This document shows, one piece after another, positions 7,798 through 15,910 of a DNA stretch of 34,120 nucleotides (position 1 is the first letter of the stretch; each line of letters starts with the position of its first letter). The notes under the pieces were generated by a model. That model did no database searches, was not told the DNA's origin, and was given only the letters and a program-made list of their open reading frames with translations. The stretch comes from Actinomycetes bacterium (lineage in GTDB: Bacteria > Actinomycetota > Acidimicrobiia > Acidimicrobiales > JAMCPL01): NCBI GenBank assembly GCA_021816935.1, contig JAKAWR010000016.1, forward strand, positions 1 to 34,120, written 5' to 3'. A program made the position numbers and the translations under genes.

Positions 7798-9968
7798 TGC
7801 CCCTCACCCTTTTCCGGAAACTGATCCGCCGGCGGGCCGGGCGGCAGCAGCCGGGTCTGGCACCCGGACGCGTGATGTCCGCAGCGCTGGCGATTGCCGG
7901 CCTGTCCGGTGTCGGTGGTTGCGCCGGTTCCCAGACGCCGCACGTCTCTCTTGGTGGCGTCAGTGTGTCCCAGATCGCGGCATCAGTGAAAAGAATGGGG
8001 CCGACCGCCGTTACTCTCCGCTACTACGTTCCGGGTACCAGCATTGCCACGGATGGAGCTCCGTGGCCATTCTATAGCGGCAAGTTCGACTTCCACTCGG
8101 CAGCGGGAACGCTGGCCATAACCGGCAGCTGCCTGCACTGGCTTTCGTCCACTGTCTCCTGGTCCCTAAGTGGCAGTGAAAGCATCCTCGTGGCGAACAA
8201 ACCGCAGCCCTCGACGCGAGCATTTGCCTCCATGGCTGCGCGCCCGTCGGGTTCGTCGGGTTCGTCGGGTTCGTCGCAAGGTTCGCAATATCCCCCCTCG
8301 CTACCTGGCGTAGTGCGAGCCCGCACGTCCGCCTTGGTGGGTGGTACCGGAGGGACCTCGGGGGGCGGCCCATCGTACGGGGAACGGATAGTCTTTTCGC
8401 GGATCTCCGAGGCCGGTGCGCTGGATCCTGTGCAGACTTACATGGCCATTGTCGTCAACCCGTTGTTCTGGGTCGACCTGCTGGCCGGCAGTTCGGGCCC
8501 GTTGGGCCGGGGCGAGGTTTCTTCGATGTCGGGCCGGCCCGCGGTACGCTACGACGTGGTGCTCGACCTGGACAAGGCTGCTGCTGCCACGGGGGGATCG
8601 CAGGGCACAGCGTTGCGGTGGCTGGCGACCTACCTCGACGACCATGAGATACCCGCTCAGCTGTGGCTGGCGGGCGCGGGCAACTTGGTTGGGATGCGTA
8701 TGGTCAGGGTCCCCAGGACTTCACCGATGCCGCACGCCATCGCGGACTTTCCGGATCCGGCATCCCATCCCGATCTCACCCTGGTGCTGAACGAGCCCGC
8801 CAACGGGACGTCGGGCTCCAGCTCCACCTCGAGCACCGATCCTGTCGCTCCCGCAGGAATTGCCCGGCCCACCGGTGCGGCGATATCGCCCGAGGGGCTG
8901 CCCTCGGTGGCCGCGCTGGCGCTGGGCACCGCCCCGGATTCCGGTTCACCCTCGATCCCCGAGGGGATGCGAGGCCAACCTGGCGAAGAAACGCCCCGTA
9001 CGGACCCTGTGTTCAACACCCTGGGTGAGGCCGGTGGGCCGAGACCGGCGTGCAAACCGGCCGGCCATACCGGCCTCTCGGCGGCGGCGGTCGCCCATGC
9101 CGGGCAGCACGTTACGGGCATTATACATACACGCGCCTGCGATGTAGGCGTATATGTCGGATCGGGAGTGAATGGTGTTGTTATTTCCGACGCAACGATC
9201 GTCGGTTCCAACGCCCATGCGGTCATGGTGGTGAATGCCGATGATACCGTAATCAAGGACAGCACCTTGGCGAACGCCTTCAACAATGTGATCGACATGA
9301 CGCTGCTACCGCAAATGAAAGCTATCCTGTTGGTTGGGACAGAGCGATCCATTGTAGAAGGCAATACGGGCGTGCCAAGTACTGCCCTGGTTGACGACGG
9401 TGCAGTCGATCCGGGAGCGTTGAATCCGGGGCTCCCAAGTCCCGGCAGGGCCAACAGGATAGAAGGCAACTACCCTTGGAGCTGGTTCCCACCTATGGAC
9501 TGCGTATTGGTGGTGGCCTCCTACAATCCGGGGGAGGGCCTGAGCCAGAACGTCATCACGGGCAACGATCTCCACGGCGGTGTTACGGTTGCGGCAGATG
9601 CTGCCGGCACTACCGTCGACGAGACTACCGTGCGAGGCAACACGCTGACCGCAGCGTTACTGCCAGGAGTGGTGGTTCACAGCAACGCCGCAGGTGACGT
9701 GATCAAGGATACGTTGATCGTTGGCAATACTCTTGAAGGTGACGCCGACGACCCCATGTGCGGATTGAAGGTACCGGCTGGCATTGCGGTGATCGGCGCA
9801 GCGGGGATTGTATCGGATACGAAGATCGCTGGCAACGTTATATACAAAGAGAGCGTGGGTGTATGGCTTGCAGGTGCCACGGGTTCGAGTATTCAGAACA
9901 ATGACATGAGGCTCGGTAAGAACGGAAAAGCTATTGTACAGCTGGCCAGGCCAGGTTGTACCTCTTGA
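7797..9968 (+). CDS. Lipoprotein with LprG-like part and right-handed beta-helix domain
   Basis: The 723-residue product has a twin-Arg-rich N-terminus, a hydrophobic segment and a likely lipobox ending in Cys42 (G-V-G-G-C). Residues about 45-330 include a stretch with the pattern 'RYDVVLDL ... IPAQLWLAGAGNLVGMRMV', reminiscent of LppX/LprG lipoproteins. Residues about 430-715 form repeated short strands rich in Asn, Asp and Val (for example VVISDATIVGSNAHAVMVV, VIKDTLIVGNTL, IAGNVIYKESVGVWL). This is the pattern of parallel beta-helix repeats seen in NosD and pectin-lyase-fold proteins. A tract of GSS repeats (8246-8277) lies between the domains. It is coupled to the preceding gene by a one-base overlap. 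Surface glycan binding or adhesion is a guess. Confidence 0.7.
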   Translation: MPLTLFRKLIRRRAGRQQPGLAPGRVMSAALAIAGLSGVGGCAGSQTPHVSLGGVSVSQIAASVKRMGPTAVTLRYYVPGTSIATDGAPWPFYSGKFDFHSAAGTLAITGSCLHWLSSTVSWSLSGSESILVANKPQPSTRAFASMAARPSGSSGSSGSSQGSQYPPSLPGVVRARTSALVGGTGGTSGGGPSYGERIVFSRISEAGALDPVQTYMAIVVNPLFWVDLLAGSSGPLGRGEVSSMSGRPAVRYDVVLDLDKAAAATGGSQGTALRWLATYLDDHEIPAQLWLAGAGNLVGMRMVRVPRTSPMPHAIADFPDPASHPDLTLVLNEPANGTSGSSSTSSTDPVAPAGIARPTGAAISPEGLPSVAALALGTAPDSGSPSIPEGMRGQPGEETPRTDPVFNTLGEAGGPRPACKPAGHTGLSAAAVAHAGQHVTGIIHTRACDVGVYVGSGVNGVVISDATIVGSNAHAVMVVNADDTVIKDSTLANAFNNVIDMTLLPQMKAILLVGTERSIVEGNTGVPSTALVDDGAVDPGALNPGLPSPGRANRIEGNYPWSWFPPMDCVLVVASYNPGEGLSQNVITGNDLHGGVTVAADAAGTTVDETTVRGNTLTAALLPGVVVHSNAAGDVIKDTLIVGNTLEGDADDPMCGLKVPAGIAVIGAAGIVSDTKIAGNVIYKESVGVWLAGATGSSIQNNDMRLGKNGKAIVQLARPGCTS
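8246..8281 (+). repeat. 9-base tandem repeat coding Gly-Ser-Ser
   Basis: Consecutive copies of ggttcgtcg encode (GSS)n inside the lipoprotein linker. Perfect short tandem repeats of this kind can change length by slippage in steps that keep the frame. Confidence 0.7.
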
Positions 9969-10048
9969 TCAGGGTTGACTCGGTGCAGAATGGGGGACGA
10001 ACCCGCTGAGTGGGCGTGGCTTGGAATTGTCGGCTGTGAGAGGGCATC

Positions 10049-10909
10049 GTGCGTGCTGTCATAGAATCGAGCAGGGCAGTGCTCCTCGCTGGGTTTTGGT
10101 CGATTGCAATAGCAATCAGTCATGTGCTCGGAGGGGTAGGGTTTCTGCTCGAGGCTGGCCCGGGATTGACCGGCCAGGGCGGGAACGCCGCCGCCGGAGT
10201 TGTTCGCGCGTCAATATGGTTGTTCTGCGCCGCCAACGTGGTGGGACTTGCGGTCGTGTACACAGCAGTACTTGACTGCCGGGCGCGGCGACTGAAGGAC
10301 AAGGTTGCCGGGGATACATTGCGAGGGTTGCGGGAGGAGGAATGGTTTATGGCAGTTGCGCTCGTTTACGTGGTGGGCGTAGTGATCAGTACCCTCCGGA
10401 CTAGCAGCGCTACTGGCGACATCGTATCCGCGATCGGCATCTGCGGGTGGGCCTCGGTCATGTTGGTGGGGATGCTTCCGTTCCCCTACCGCTACCGGCC
10501 GGCAGGCGCCTTACCGGGCCCGGGATCCGCGTCCCTTCGCGCGTGGGCGGGCGTTGCCGTCCTGGCAATCGGGGTGGGCTGGGGGACCAACGACTGGAAT
10601 GTCCGGCTGCTGACGGTGGCGTCTCTGGCAATGACCGCTGCCGCTTTCGCAGTCCTGGCGATCCTGCCGGCCATGTCAGCTGGCGGAGTGGCACGCCGGT
10701 GGGCACCTGCGCAGTTGGCGGCCGTGGCGATGTGGGCTCTTGCGGCGTCGTATGCCGGGCTCGCCGTCGCAAACGGCACGACTGCTTTCGACAGGATGCA
10801 ACTCGATGTCAGACTCGCGTTTGCGCTCCCCGTGTTCGTCGGGGCTGCAGGGTGGGTGCTGGCATCTGTAGCGGCCCTCCGGCAGCTGGCGTACCTGAGG
10901 TCCGGTTGA
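10049..10909 (+). CDS. Polytopic membrane protein, about eight helices
   Basis: The 286-residue product is strongly hydrophobic, with about eight membrane segments (roughly residues 8-30, 50-75, 98-118, 125-148, 160-178, 185-210, 222-242 and 255-280). Short basic loops separate them. The GTG at 10049 follows gagagg at 10036-10041. No transporter motif, catalytic residue or known family signature is visible. It lies between the beta-helix lipoprotein and the pilin gene on the same strand, so a role in the surface locus is possible but unsupported by motif. Confidence 0.7.
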   Translation: MRAVIESSRAVLLAGFWSIAIAISHVLGGVGFLLEAGPGLTGQGGNAAAGVVRASIWLFCAANVVGLAVVYTAVLDCRARRLKDKVAGDTLRGLREEEWFMAVALVYVVGVVISTLRTSSATGDIVSAIGICGWASVMLVGMLPFPYRYRPAGALPGPGSASLRAWAGVAVLAIGVGWGTNDWNVRLLTVASLAMTAAAFAVLAILPAMSAGGVARRWAPAQLAAVAMWALAASYAGLAVANGTTAFDRMQLDVRLAFALPVFVGAAGWVLASVAALRQLAYLRSG

Positions 10910-11068
10910 TCTACCCGGCAGGCAGATTCATGTCGCCGCGGATCGGGTCACCGTCTCCGGGTGACTGCCGAATATCGCGATAAAACCGGGTTGCCTTGGA
11001 GCGTGGACGCTCCAGTGGAGGCGGGTGGTCCGGAGAGGCGGGTTTCAGATGAAGCGGTGCGCGGGCCC

Positions 11069-11097
11069 TTGACACCGTGGTCTTTTATGCATATAGT
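11069..11097 (+). promoter_or_regulatory. Near-consensus housekeeping promoter of the pilin gene
   Basis: The -35 box ttgaca (11069-11074) and the -10 box tatagt (11092-11097) are separated by exactly 17 bases. The transcription start would be near 11104. This is the best sigma-70-type promoter in the window and precedes the gene expected to be most highly expressed, the major pilin. Confidence 0.75.
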
Positions 11098-11200
11098 AGG
11101 ATTAGGTTGTGTAGGGCCATCCTTGGCGGTAGTCATTCTCGGGCAACAGCCCTCCTCGCCTCTGGTGGGCAAGGGGTCTGCAGGGCGGCAGGGGCATGAG

Positions 11201-11220
11201 TACGATCTCTGGAAATCGTA
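11201..11220 (+). promoter_or_regulatory. Hairpin in the pilin mRNA leader
   Basis: The arms tacgat (11201-11206) and atcgta (11215-11220) form a perfect stem with an eight-base loop. The flanking ctgcag (11178-11183) and ttgcag (11221-11226) can extend it. It does not match the c-di-GMP riboswitch consensus as I know it. Confidence 0.4.
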
Positions 11221-11313
11221 TTGCAGCCAGGAGAGATTGGTCTGTAGGTGCTCTTCGGCGAGGTTGACGTCGACGGTAATTGGGGTGTCTATGTGGCACC
11301 GAACGGAAGGAGG

Positions 11314-11967
11314 ATGGCACTGCCGGGCAGATGGGAGACCCAAAGGTTCGGTTCGTTGGTGCCGAGTCGGGTGCGGAACGCGAAGGGTACGAAGTCGCGT
11401 CCCCGTAGCCAGCATGCCGGACGGATCGTTCCAGAGCCGGAGTCGGGATGGACTTTGATCGAGCTGATGGTTGTCCTCTTGATAATGGGCATTCTGATGG
11501 CGATCGCAGTGCCGACGTTCCTCGGTGAGGTAAGCGGTTCTAAGGATAATAACGCTCAGTCGATCCTTACGAATGCGCTGCAGGCAGTGGAGAGTTACTA
11601 CAACAACTACCAGACGTTCTGCGGGATCAACACCACTTATACGAAGCAGATGGAACCGGGATATACATGGGATATAGACGATACCAATGGAGCGTCTTCT
11701 GTCCTGAACCAGGTCGGGTTCGAGAATTGGGCAGCCTGTGGCGATGTCATGGCTATTTACAGCTGGTCGCCGTCGGGCGTATGCTGGCTGGTGGGGGATA
11801 ACGTCAATACGTACACTATTGGGGGAGATTGGGGGGTGCCGCCTGGGATCTCCTACGGGTATACCCTTGATACATCGGCGAGTACTTGTGCTAATGGGGC
11901 GGTTGTGTGGCCTCACAATCCGGGAGGATGGAGTTCCAACTGGCCGGTGCCGCCAGGGGGCAAATAG
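11314..11967 (+). CDS. Type IV pilin-like prepilin (PilA-like), Trp at mature position 1
   Basis: From the ATG at 11314 the product has 217 residues. A basic leader of 45 residues ends in Gly45, then W-T-L-I-E-L-M-V-V and a helix LLIMGILMAIAVPTFL, the type IV pilin N-terminus with Glu at +5. The mature +1 residue is Trp, where Phe or Met is usual. The rest (about 172 residues mature) has a conserved-looking N-A-Q-S helix, Cys pairs, many Tyr and Trp, and a Pro/Gly-rich end. The start is uncertain: aaggagg ends directly against the ATG, and TTG 11356 or GTG 11359 would give a shorter leader. The promoter at 11069 and a separate transcript suggest this is the major subunit. Confidence 0.8.
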   Translation: MALPGRWETQRFGSLVPSRVRNAKGTKSRPRSQHAGRIVPEPESGWTLIELMVVLLIMGILMAIAVPTFLGEVSGSKDNNAQSILTNALQAVESYYNNYQTFCGINTTYTKQMEPGYTWDIDDTNGASSVLNQVGFENWAACGDVMAIYSWSPSGVCWLVGDNVNTYTIGGDWGVPPGISYGYTLDTSASTCANGAVVWPHNPGGWSSNWPVPPGGK

Positions 11968-12096
11968 CGCTCCGTATGTTGTCGACGATCCGCGTGCCGG
12001 CATGATGGTGCCGCGGGTCGATGTAGTGTACTTCTCCGACGCTGTAATGTGAAGCCTGGTGAGTGAGGCGGTCCGCTGTACCGTCGAAAGGAAGGA

Positions 12097-13137
12097 ATGG
12101 TGAAGTACGACTTCGCCGGGCGTCCCTATCCGCTGAGGCTCTCAGTGGTTAGGGACCGTAGGCTCCGGCTGGCGGCTTTCCGAGGAGGAACGGTCGTTGG
12201 CGTCTTGCTCCTGACGATGTCAGCGGCGCTACTGAGTTCGTGTTCGGGTGGTGGAGCGCTCTCGGGGCCAAGCCTGAAGACGGCTCGTCTCGGCGGGTTG
12301 CTGTCCGCTATGGGTAATCTGTCGGTCAACACGACTGTGAGCGCCGGAAGCGGGCCGTCGCTCGAGTTGACGTCGCTGCAGGGCCGTGCGGTCGGCCGCT
12401 ACGATCTGTCCACCGATACCGGGAGCTTCGTGGTAAATGGGCTGGGGCTGCCCACGGGTAGCCCCGCAACGCTCCTTCTTACGCCAGCAGGCGTGTATTT
12501 CAAGATGGCGCCAGCGTTGACCGCGGGGCTTGTGGCGCAGAAGGAGTGGGTCGGCGTTGCCTTCAGCCAGGTCGTCGGTACGGGGACCGAGCAGGCAGGG
12601 TTAGTCGTAGGAGCGGAGCTGCTCGATCCCGGAATCATGGTTGAAATGATCAAGCATGGAATTGCCGTGCTTCGCAAGTCGGCTACGCGGGTCAATGGAT
12701 TATCAGAATACGCGGGCACGCTCGATCTGAGGTCGCTTGCGGAGAAGGACGGCTGTTTATCCGGGGCGGCAGCGGTACCGAACGCCCCTGCTCCGCAGGG
12801 GTTCCCAGGCGGCATGGCCGTGATACGGTCGGGATGCGTCGAATCAGCGTTGACCAACCTGGAGGTTACCTATTCGGGTTCTTTCACCGTTCCCGTGGAT
12901 GTAATGGTGAGGGATGGCCACGTTGCGAGTATCAGTGCAGATATGGATCCGGCATCTACGTGGGGACAGGGCGGGGGATCAGGTAGGATGCCCGAAGCTA
13001 CCACCGTGACGACATCCTTCTCGGCGGCGCGTTCGAGAGGGCATGTGGTTCCGCCGCCGCCCAGAGACGTTACCGGCCTTTCGGGCGCATACTTGAACAG
13101 CAGTGCCGGTATCATCCCAATGACGCTCTCTCCGTGA
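12097..13137 (+). CDS. LppX/LprG-like lipoprotein
   Basis: The ATG at 12097 follows aaaggaagga. The 346-residue product has a basic N-region, a hydrophobic stretch (about residues 32-46) and the lipobox L-S-S-C with Cys49. The domain that follows has alternating strands and a pattern (GRYDL, VYFKM, YAGTLDLRSLAE, FTVPVDVMVRDGHVASI) like LppX/LprG-type lipoproteins, which carry lipids or help build the envelope. It is the last gene of the + strand surface locus and is followed by a convergent gap holding an inverted-repeat element. Lipid binding is inferred from fold resemblance only. Confidence 0.65.
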   Translation: MVKYDFAGRPYPLRLSVVRDRRLRLAAFRGGTVVGVLLLTMSAALLSSCSGGGALSGPSLKTARLGGLLSAMGNLSVNTTVSAGSGPSLELTSLQGRAVGRYDLSTDTGSFVVNGLGLPTGSPATLLLTPAGVYFKMAPALTAGLVAQKEWVGVAFSQVVGTGTEQAGLVVGAELLDPGIMVEMIKHGIAVLRKSATRVNGLSEYAGTLDLRSLAEKDGCLSGAAAVPNAPAPQGFPGGMAVIRSGCVESALTNLEVTYSGSFTVPVDVMVRDGHVASISADMDPASTWGQGGGSGRMPEATTVTTSFSAARSRGHVVPPPPRDVTGLSGAYLNSSAGIIPMTLSP

Positions 13138-13542
13138 GAAGGTCGGGCACTTCGGCGCTCTACCCGCTTAGGGCCCGTGTCATAATTAATTGAGCGATCC
13201 CGACGGCCAGATGACGCCCCTGGCTGTGTCCTCGTCCTCGATGTACTCCCTGGTACATCTGTGTCCTCGTCCTTGCCAGATGACGCCCCTGACTCGCCGG
13301 ATATCATCCCACTAATTATGACACGGGCCCTTAGCGTGCCCCACGCTCGCTTTGCCGGCTCCACCCCCTATTCCTGCTGCTGCGTTCCGTTAACTGCATC
13401 CGGGCCGACCACCCCGCCAGCGGTACCCACGCGGCCTGAGCCGGTGGCTGGCCTGAGCGTGTCTCCCGTCGGCCTGGCTCGCCTTGGGGCGGATAGAAGG
13501 GTTGGGGCGGATAGGGGTTTGGGCAGCGGATCTCCTCAGAGT
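13138..13542. other. Convergent gap with MITE-like element
   Basis: These 405 bases separate the 3' ends of the lipoprotein and acsA genes. They hold the inverted-repeat element at 13165-13336 and otherwise only GC-rich sequence with no supported gene. Confidence 0.6.
13165..13336. repeat. MITE-like element with 19-bp perfect terminal inverted repeats
   Basis: The left arm agggcccgtgtcataatta (13170-13188) is the exact reverse complement of 13313-13331. With one mismatch the match extends to 24 bases (13165-13188 with 13313-13336). Inside are two direct copies of gccagatgacgcccctg (13206-13222 and 13275-13291), two of tgtgtcctcgtcct (13225-13238 and 13260-13273), and a hairpin gatgtac/gtacatc (13240-13259). 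No coding frame is present. The same 17-base core and its right flank recur at 25668. It may be a transposon-derived non-autonomous element or a bidirectional terminator. Confidence 0.7.
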
Positions 13543-15585
13543 TCAGTCTTCGGCGAACAGGCGCTCCTCTGCCATGGTGCGGATCTGATCCACGACTTCC
13601 GGGTCGGCAAGGGTGGTCGTGTCGCCCAGGTCGTGGCCGTCGGCGACGTCTCTCAGTAGGCGGCGCATTATCTTTCCTGAGCGGGTCTTGGGGAGCTCGT
13701 CGGTGAAAATGATCGTCTTCGGCCTCGCTATGGGGCCGATTCGCATGGCCACATGGGCCCGGAGTTCCTCGCCTCTGGCCCCGGCCTTTTCCTCGCCGCT
13801 GCGCAACGTCACGAAGGCCACGATGGCCTGACCGGTGGTGGGGTCGTTTGCCCCGACGACCGCCGCCTCGGCAACGGAGGGGTGGTCCACGAGGGCAGAT
13901 TCCACTTCGGTTGTGGAGACGCGATGTCCTGATACGTTCATGACGTCGTCGACGCGGCCGATGAACCAGATGTAACCGTCGCCGTCCACCTTGGCACCGT
14001 CACCGGCGAAGTAGCGGCCCGGAAAACGCGTCCAGTAGGTCTCCTTGTATCGCTCTGGATCGCCGTAGATGCCGCGCAGCATGGCGGGCCAGGGATGTGT
14101 CAGGGTGAAGTAGCCGCCGCCCCTTGTCAGGACCCGTCCCTCGTCGTCCACCACCTCGCCTCTCACGCCGGGAAGGGCCTCGACGGCGGATCCGGGTTTC
14201 AACACCGACAGCCCCGGCAACGGGGAGACCATGATGGAGCCAGTCTCCGTCTGCCACCACGTGTCCACCACCGGGCAACGGCTGCCGCCGATGTGCTCGT
14301 AGTACCAGATCCACGCCTCCGGGTTGATCGGCTCGCCCACCGATCCGAGCACTCGCAGGGAGGACAGGTCGTGCTTTTCCGGGTAAACGGTGCCCCACTT
14401 CATGAAGGTCCTGATCCCGGTGGGGGCGCAGTAGAGGATGGTCACCTTGTAACGCTCGATGATGTCCCACCACCGATCCTTGTCCGGATAATCGGGAGTG
14501 CCTTCGTAGAGCACGCTGGTGGCACCGTTCGCCAGCGGGCCGTAGACGATGTAGGAGTGACCCGTCACCCACCCGATGTCGGCCGCGCACCAGTAGACGT
14601 CGGTCTCCGGATGCAGATCGAATACGTACTTGTGGGTGAATGCAACCTGGGTCAGGTACCCGCCCGTCGTGTGCATGATCCCCTTCGGCCGGGCCGTCGT
14701 ACCCGATGTATAGAGGAGGTACAGGAGATCCTCGGAGTCCATCAGCTCGGGAGCGCACTCGGTGCCGGCTGAGGCCATGAGGTCGTGCCACCAGAGGTCG
14801 CGGCCCGGCTTCATCGACACTTGCACGCCGCCCTCCTCGCCGATCCTCCGGACAACCACTACATGCTCGACGCTCGGGGTGTTCTCCAGGGCTGCGTCGA
14901 CGCCTTCCTTGAGCCTCACCGGGTTGCCCCGGCGCCAGCTGCCGTCGGCGGTGACGACAACCTTGGCCTCGGCGTCGAGGATCCGGCTCTCCAGTGCCTT
15001 CGAGGAGAAGCCTCCGAAAACTACCGAGTGGGGCGCTCCTATCCGTGCGCATGCGAGTATCGCAACCGGGAGCTCGGGGATCATGCCCATGTAGACAGCG
15101 ACCTTGTCGCCCTTGTTCACCCCGAGGTCCTTCAGCACGTTGGCGAAGCGGTTCACCTCGACTGCCAGCTCGGCATAGGTGATGACACGTCGGTCCCCGG
15201 GCTCGCCTTCGAAGTAGTAGGCAACCCTGTCGCCCCGACCCTCTCTCAGATGGCGGTCGAGGCAGTTGTATGAGACGTTGAGCTTGCCGCCTTCAAACCA
15301 CTTGGCGAACGGCGGGTCCCAAACGAGTACCCGCTCCCAGGGCTCGAACCAGTCGACGAGAGATTCGGCTTGCTTTGCCCAGAAGCCCTCCAGATCAGCC
15401 TCGGCCGCATCGTAGAGCTCACGGGTTGTTGCCAGCGCCCCGGCTCCGAAGCTGGCAGGCGGGGGGAAAGTCCTCTCCTCGACGTAGAAGTCCTCGATTG
15501 CCGCGCGGGCGTCCCCGGACGGGCCCGTACCGATAGGTTCCATCGGGCTTGTATCGCTGCCGACCATGATCTGCACTGCCTCCAT
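13543..15585 (-). CDS. acsA: Acetyl-CoA synthetase (AMP-forming)
   Basis: It converts acetate, ATP and CoA to acetyl-CoA, AMP and pyrophosphate in the cytoplasm. The length (680 residues, or 674 from the internal ATG at 15567) is normal for the family. Visible motifs are the ACAS N-terminal region ([20 protein letters not shown]), the P-loop-like [12 protein letters not shown] at about 290-300, [18 protein letters not shown], the hinge region [20 protein letters not shown], and the C-terminal [16 protein letters not shown]. The Lys of SGK is the residue acetylated in known Acs proteins. The ATG at 15567 may be the true start, because ggagg lies just upstream of it within the longer frame. It has its own upstream gap, so it is probably monocistronic. 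Confidence 0.95.
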   Translation of the reverse strand: MEAVQIMVGSDTSPMEPIGTGPSGDARAAIEDFYVEERTFPPPASFGAGALATTRELYDAAEADLEGFWAKQAESLVDWFEPWERVLVWDPPFAKWFEGGKLNVSYNCLDRHLREGRGDRVAYYFEGEPGDRRVITYAELAVEVNRFANVLKDLGVNKGDKVAVYMGMIPELPVAILACARIGAPHSVVFGGFSSKALESRILDAEAKVVVTADGSWRRGNPVRLKEGVDAALENTPSVEHVVVVRRIGEEGGVQVSMKPGRDLWWHDLMASAGTECAPELMDSEDLLYLLYTSGTTARPKGIMHTTGGYLTQVAFTHKYVFDLHPETDVYWCAADIGWVTGHSYIVYGPLANGATSVLYEGTPDYPDKDRWWDIIERYKVTILYCAPTGIRTFMKWGTVYPEKHDLSSLRVLGSVGEPINPEAWIWYYEHIGGSRCPVVDTWWQTETGSIMVSPLPGLSVLKPGSAVEALPGVRGEVVDDEGRVLTRGGGYFTLTHPWPAMLRGIYGDPERYKETYWTRFPGRYFAGDGAKVDGDGYIWFIGRVDDVMNVSGHRVSTTEVESALVDHPSVAEAAVVGANDPTTGQAIVAFVTLRSGEEKAGARGEELRAHVAMRIGPIARPKTIIFTDELPKTRSGKIMRRLLRDVADGHDLGDTTTLADPEVVDQIRTMAEERLFAED

Positions 15586-15910
15586 TGATGTTTACCGGTC
15601 GCACCCGTAGCCCGTGGTGGTCGTGGCTGCGCCGCCGCTTCCTTTCGGCAGTACAGCGGACTGCCTCATCCAACCTCCCTGGCGCTGAGGCTCTGAGCCC
15701 TTTCCCGGGTATCGTGGCCTATGTTACCAGTGAGAGGGTAAGCCCCCCTAAGCCCCCCTAAGCCCCCCACGCAACAGCGGAGGTTCTTTACGATCGACAG
15801 CGTTGTCATGGACAAGCAACGCCGGTGAAGAGGCTAAGCCCCGCACCCCCAACCGGCAGAGGTGAGATGAGGGCGGCGAGCCAGCCGTCCAGGCGAGGAA
15901 GGTTAGGTCG
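15586..15910. other. Gap upstream of acsA with 10-base direct repeats
   Basis: No gene is supported in these 325 bases between acsA and the nitronate monooxygenase-like gene (both -). It must hold the acsA promoter, though I see no clear -35/-10 pair. Three tandem copies of a 10-base unit lie at 15739-15768. Confidence 0.5.
15739..15768. repeat. Three tandem copies of taagcccccc upstream of acsA
   Basis: The unit taagcccccc occurs three times with exact 10-base spacing, close to one helical turn. It lies about 150 bases upstream of the acsA start. A related taagcccc occurs once more at about 15834. A regulator-binding array is possible. Confidence 0.6.

Larger units (their letters stand above)
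10910..11313 (+). other. Gap with pilin promoter and long leader
   Basis: No credible gene is seen in these 404 bases. They hold a near-consensus promoter (11069-11097) and about 210 bases of predicted untranslated leader with a hairpin at 11201-11220. A frame open through much of the gap has cysteine- and arginine-rich coding unlike its neighbours and overlaps the pilin gene; I treat it as spurious. Confidence 0.6.

Noticed and set aside
11104-11313. c-di-GMP riboswitch in the pilin leader
   Set aside because: The leader is long and structured, and an RsiG-like gene is present, but the conserved GEMM bases were not found.
10961-11458. 165-residue open frame on + before the pilin
   Set aside because: Composition is not protein-like, it overlaps the promoter and the pilin leader in another frame, and no ribosome site precedes it.
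10948-12003. 351-residue open frame on the - strand opposite the pilin gene
   Set aside because: It runs antisense through the pilin promoter and gene, is rich in Arg, Pro, Thr and His with no domain, and the + strand pilin has clear motifs.
13165-13336. CRISPR array
   Set aside because: The repeats are two copies each, unevenly spaced and bounded by inverted ends; no cas genes are present.
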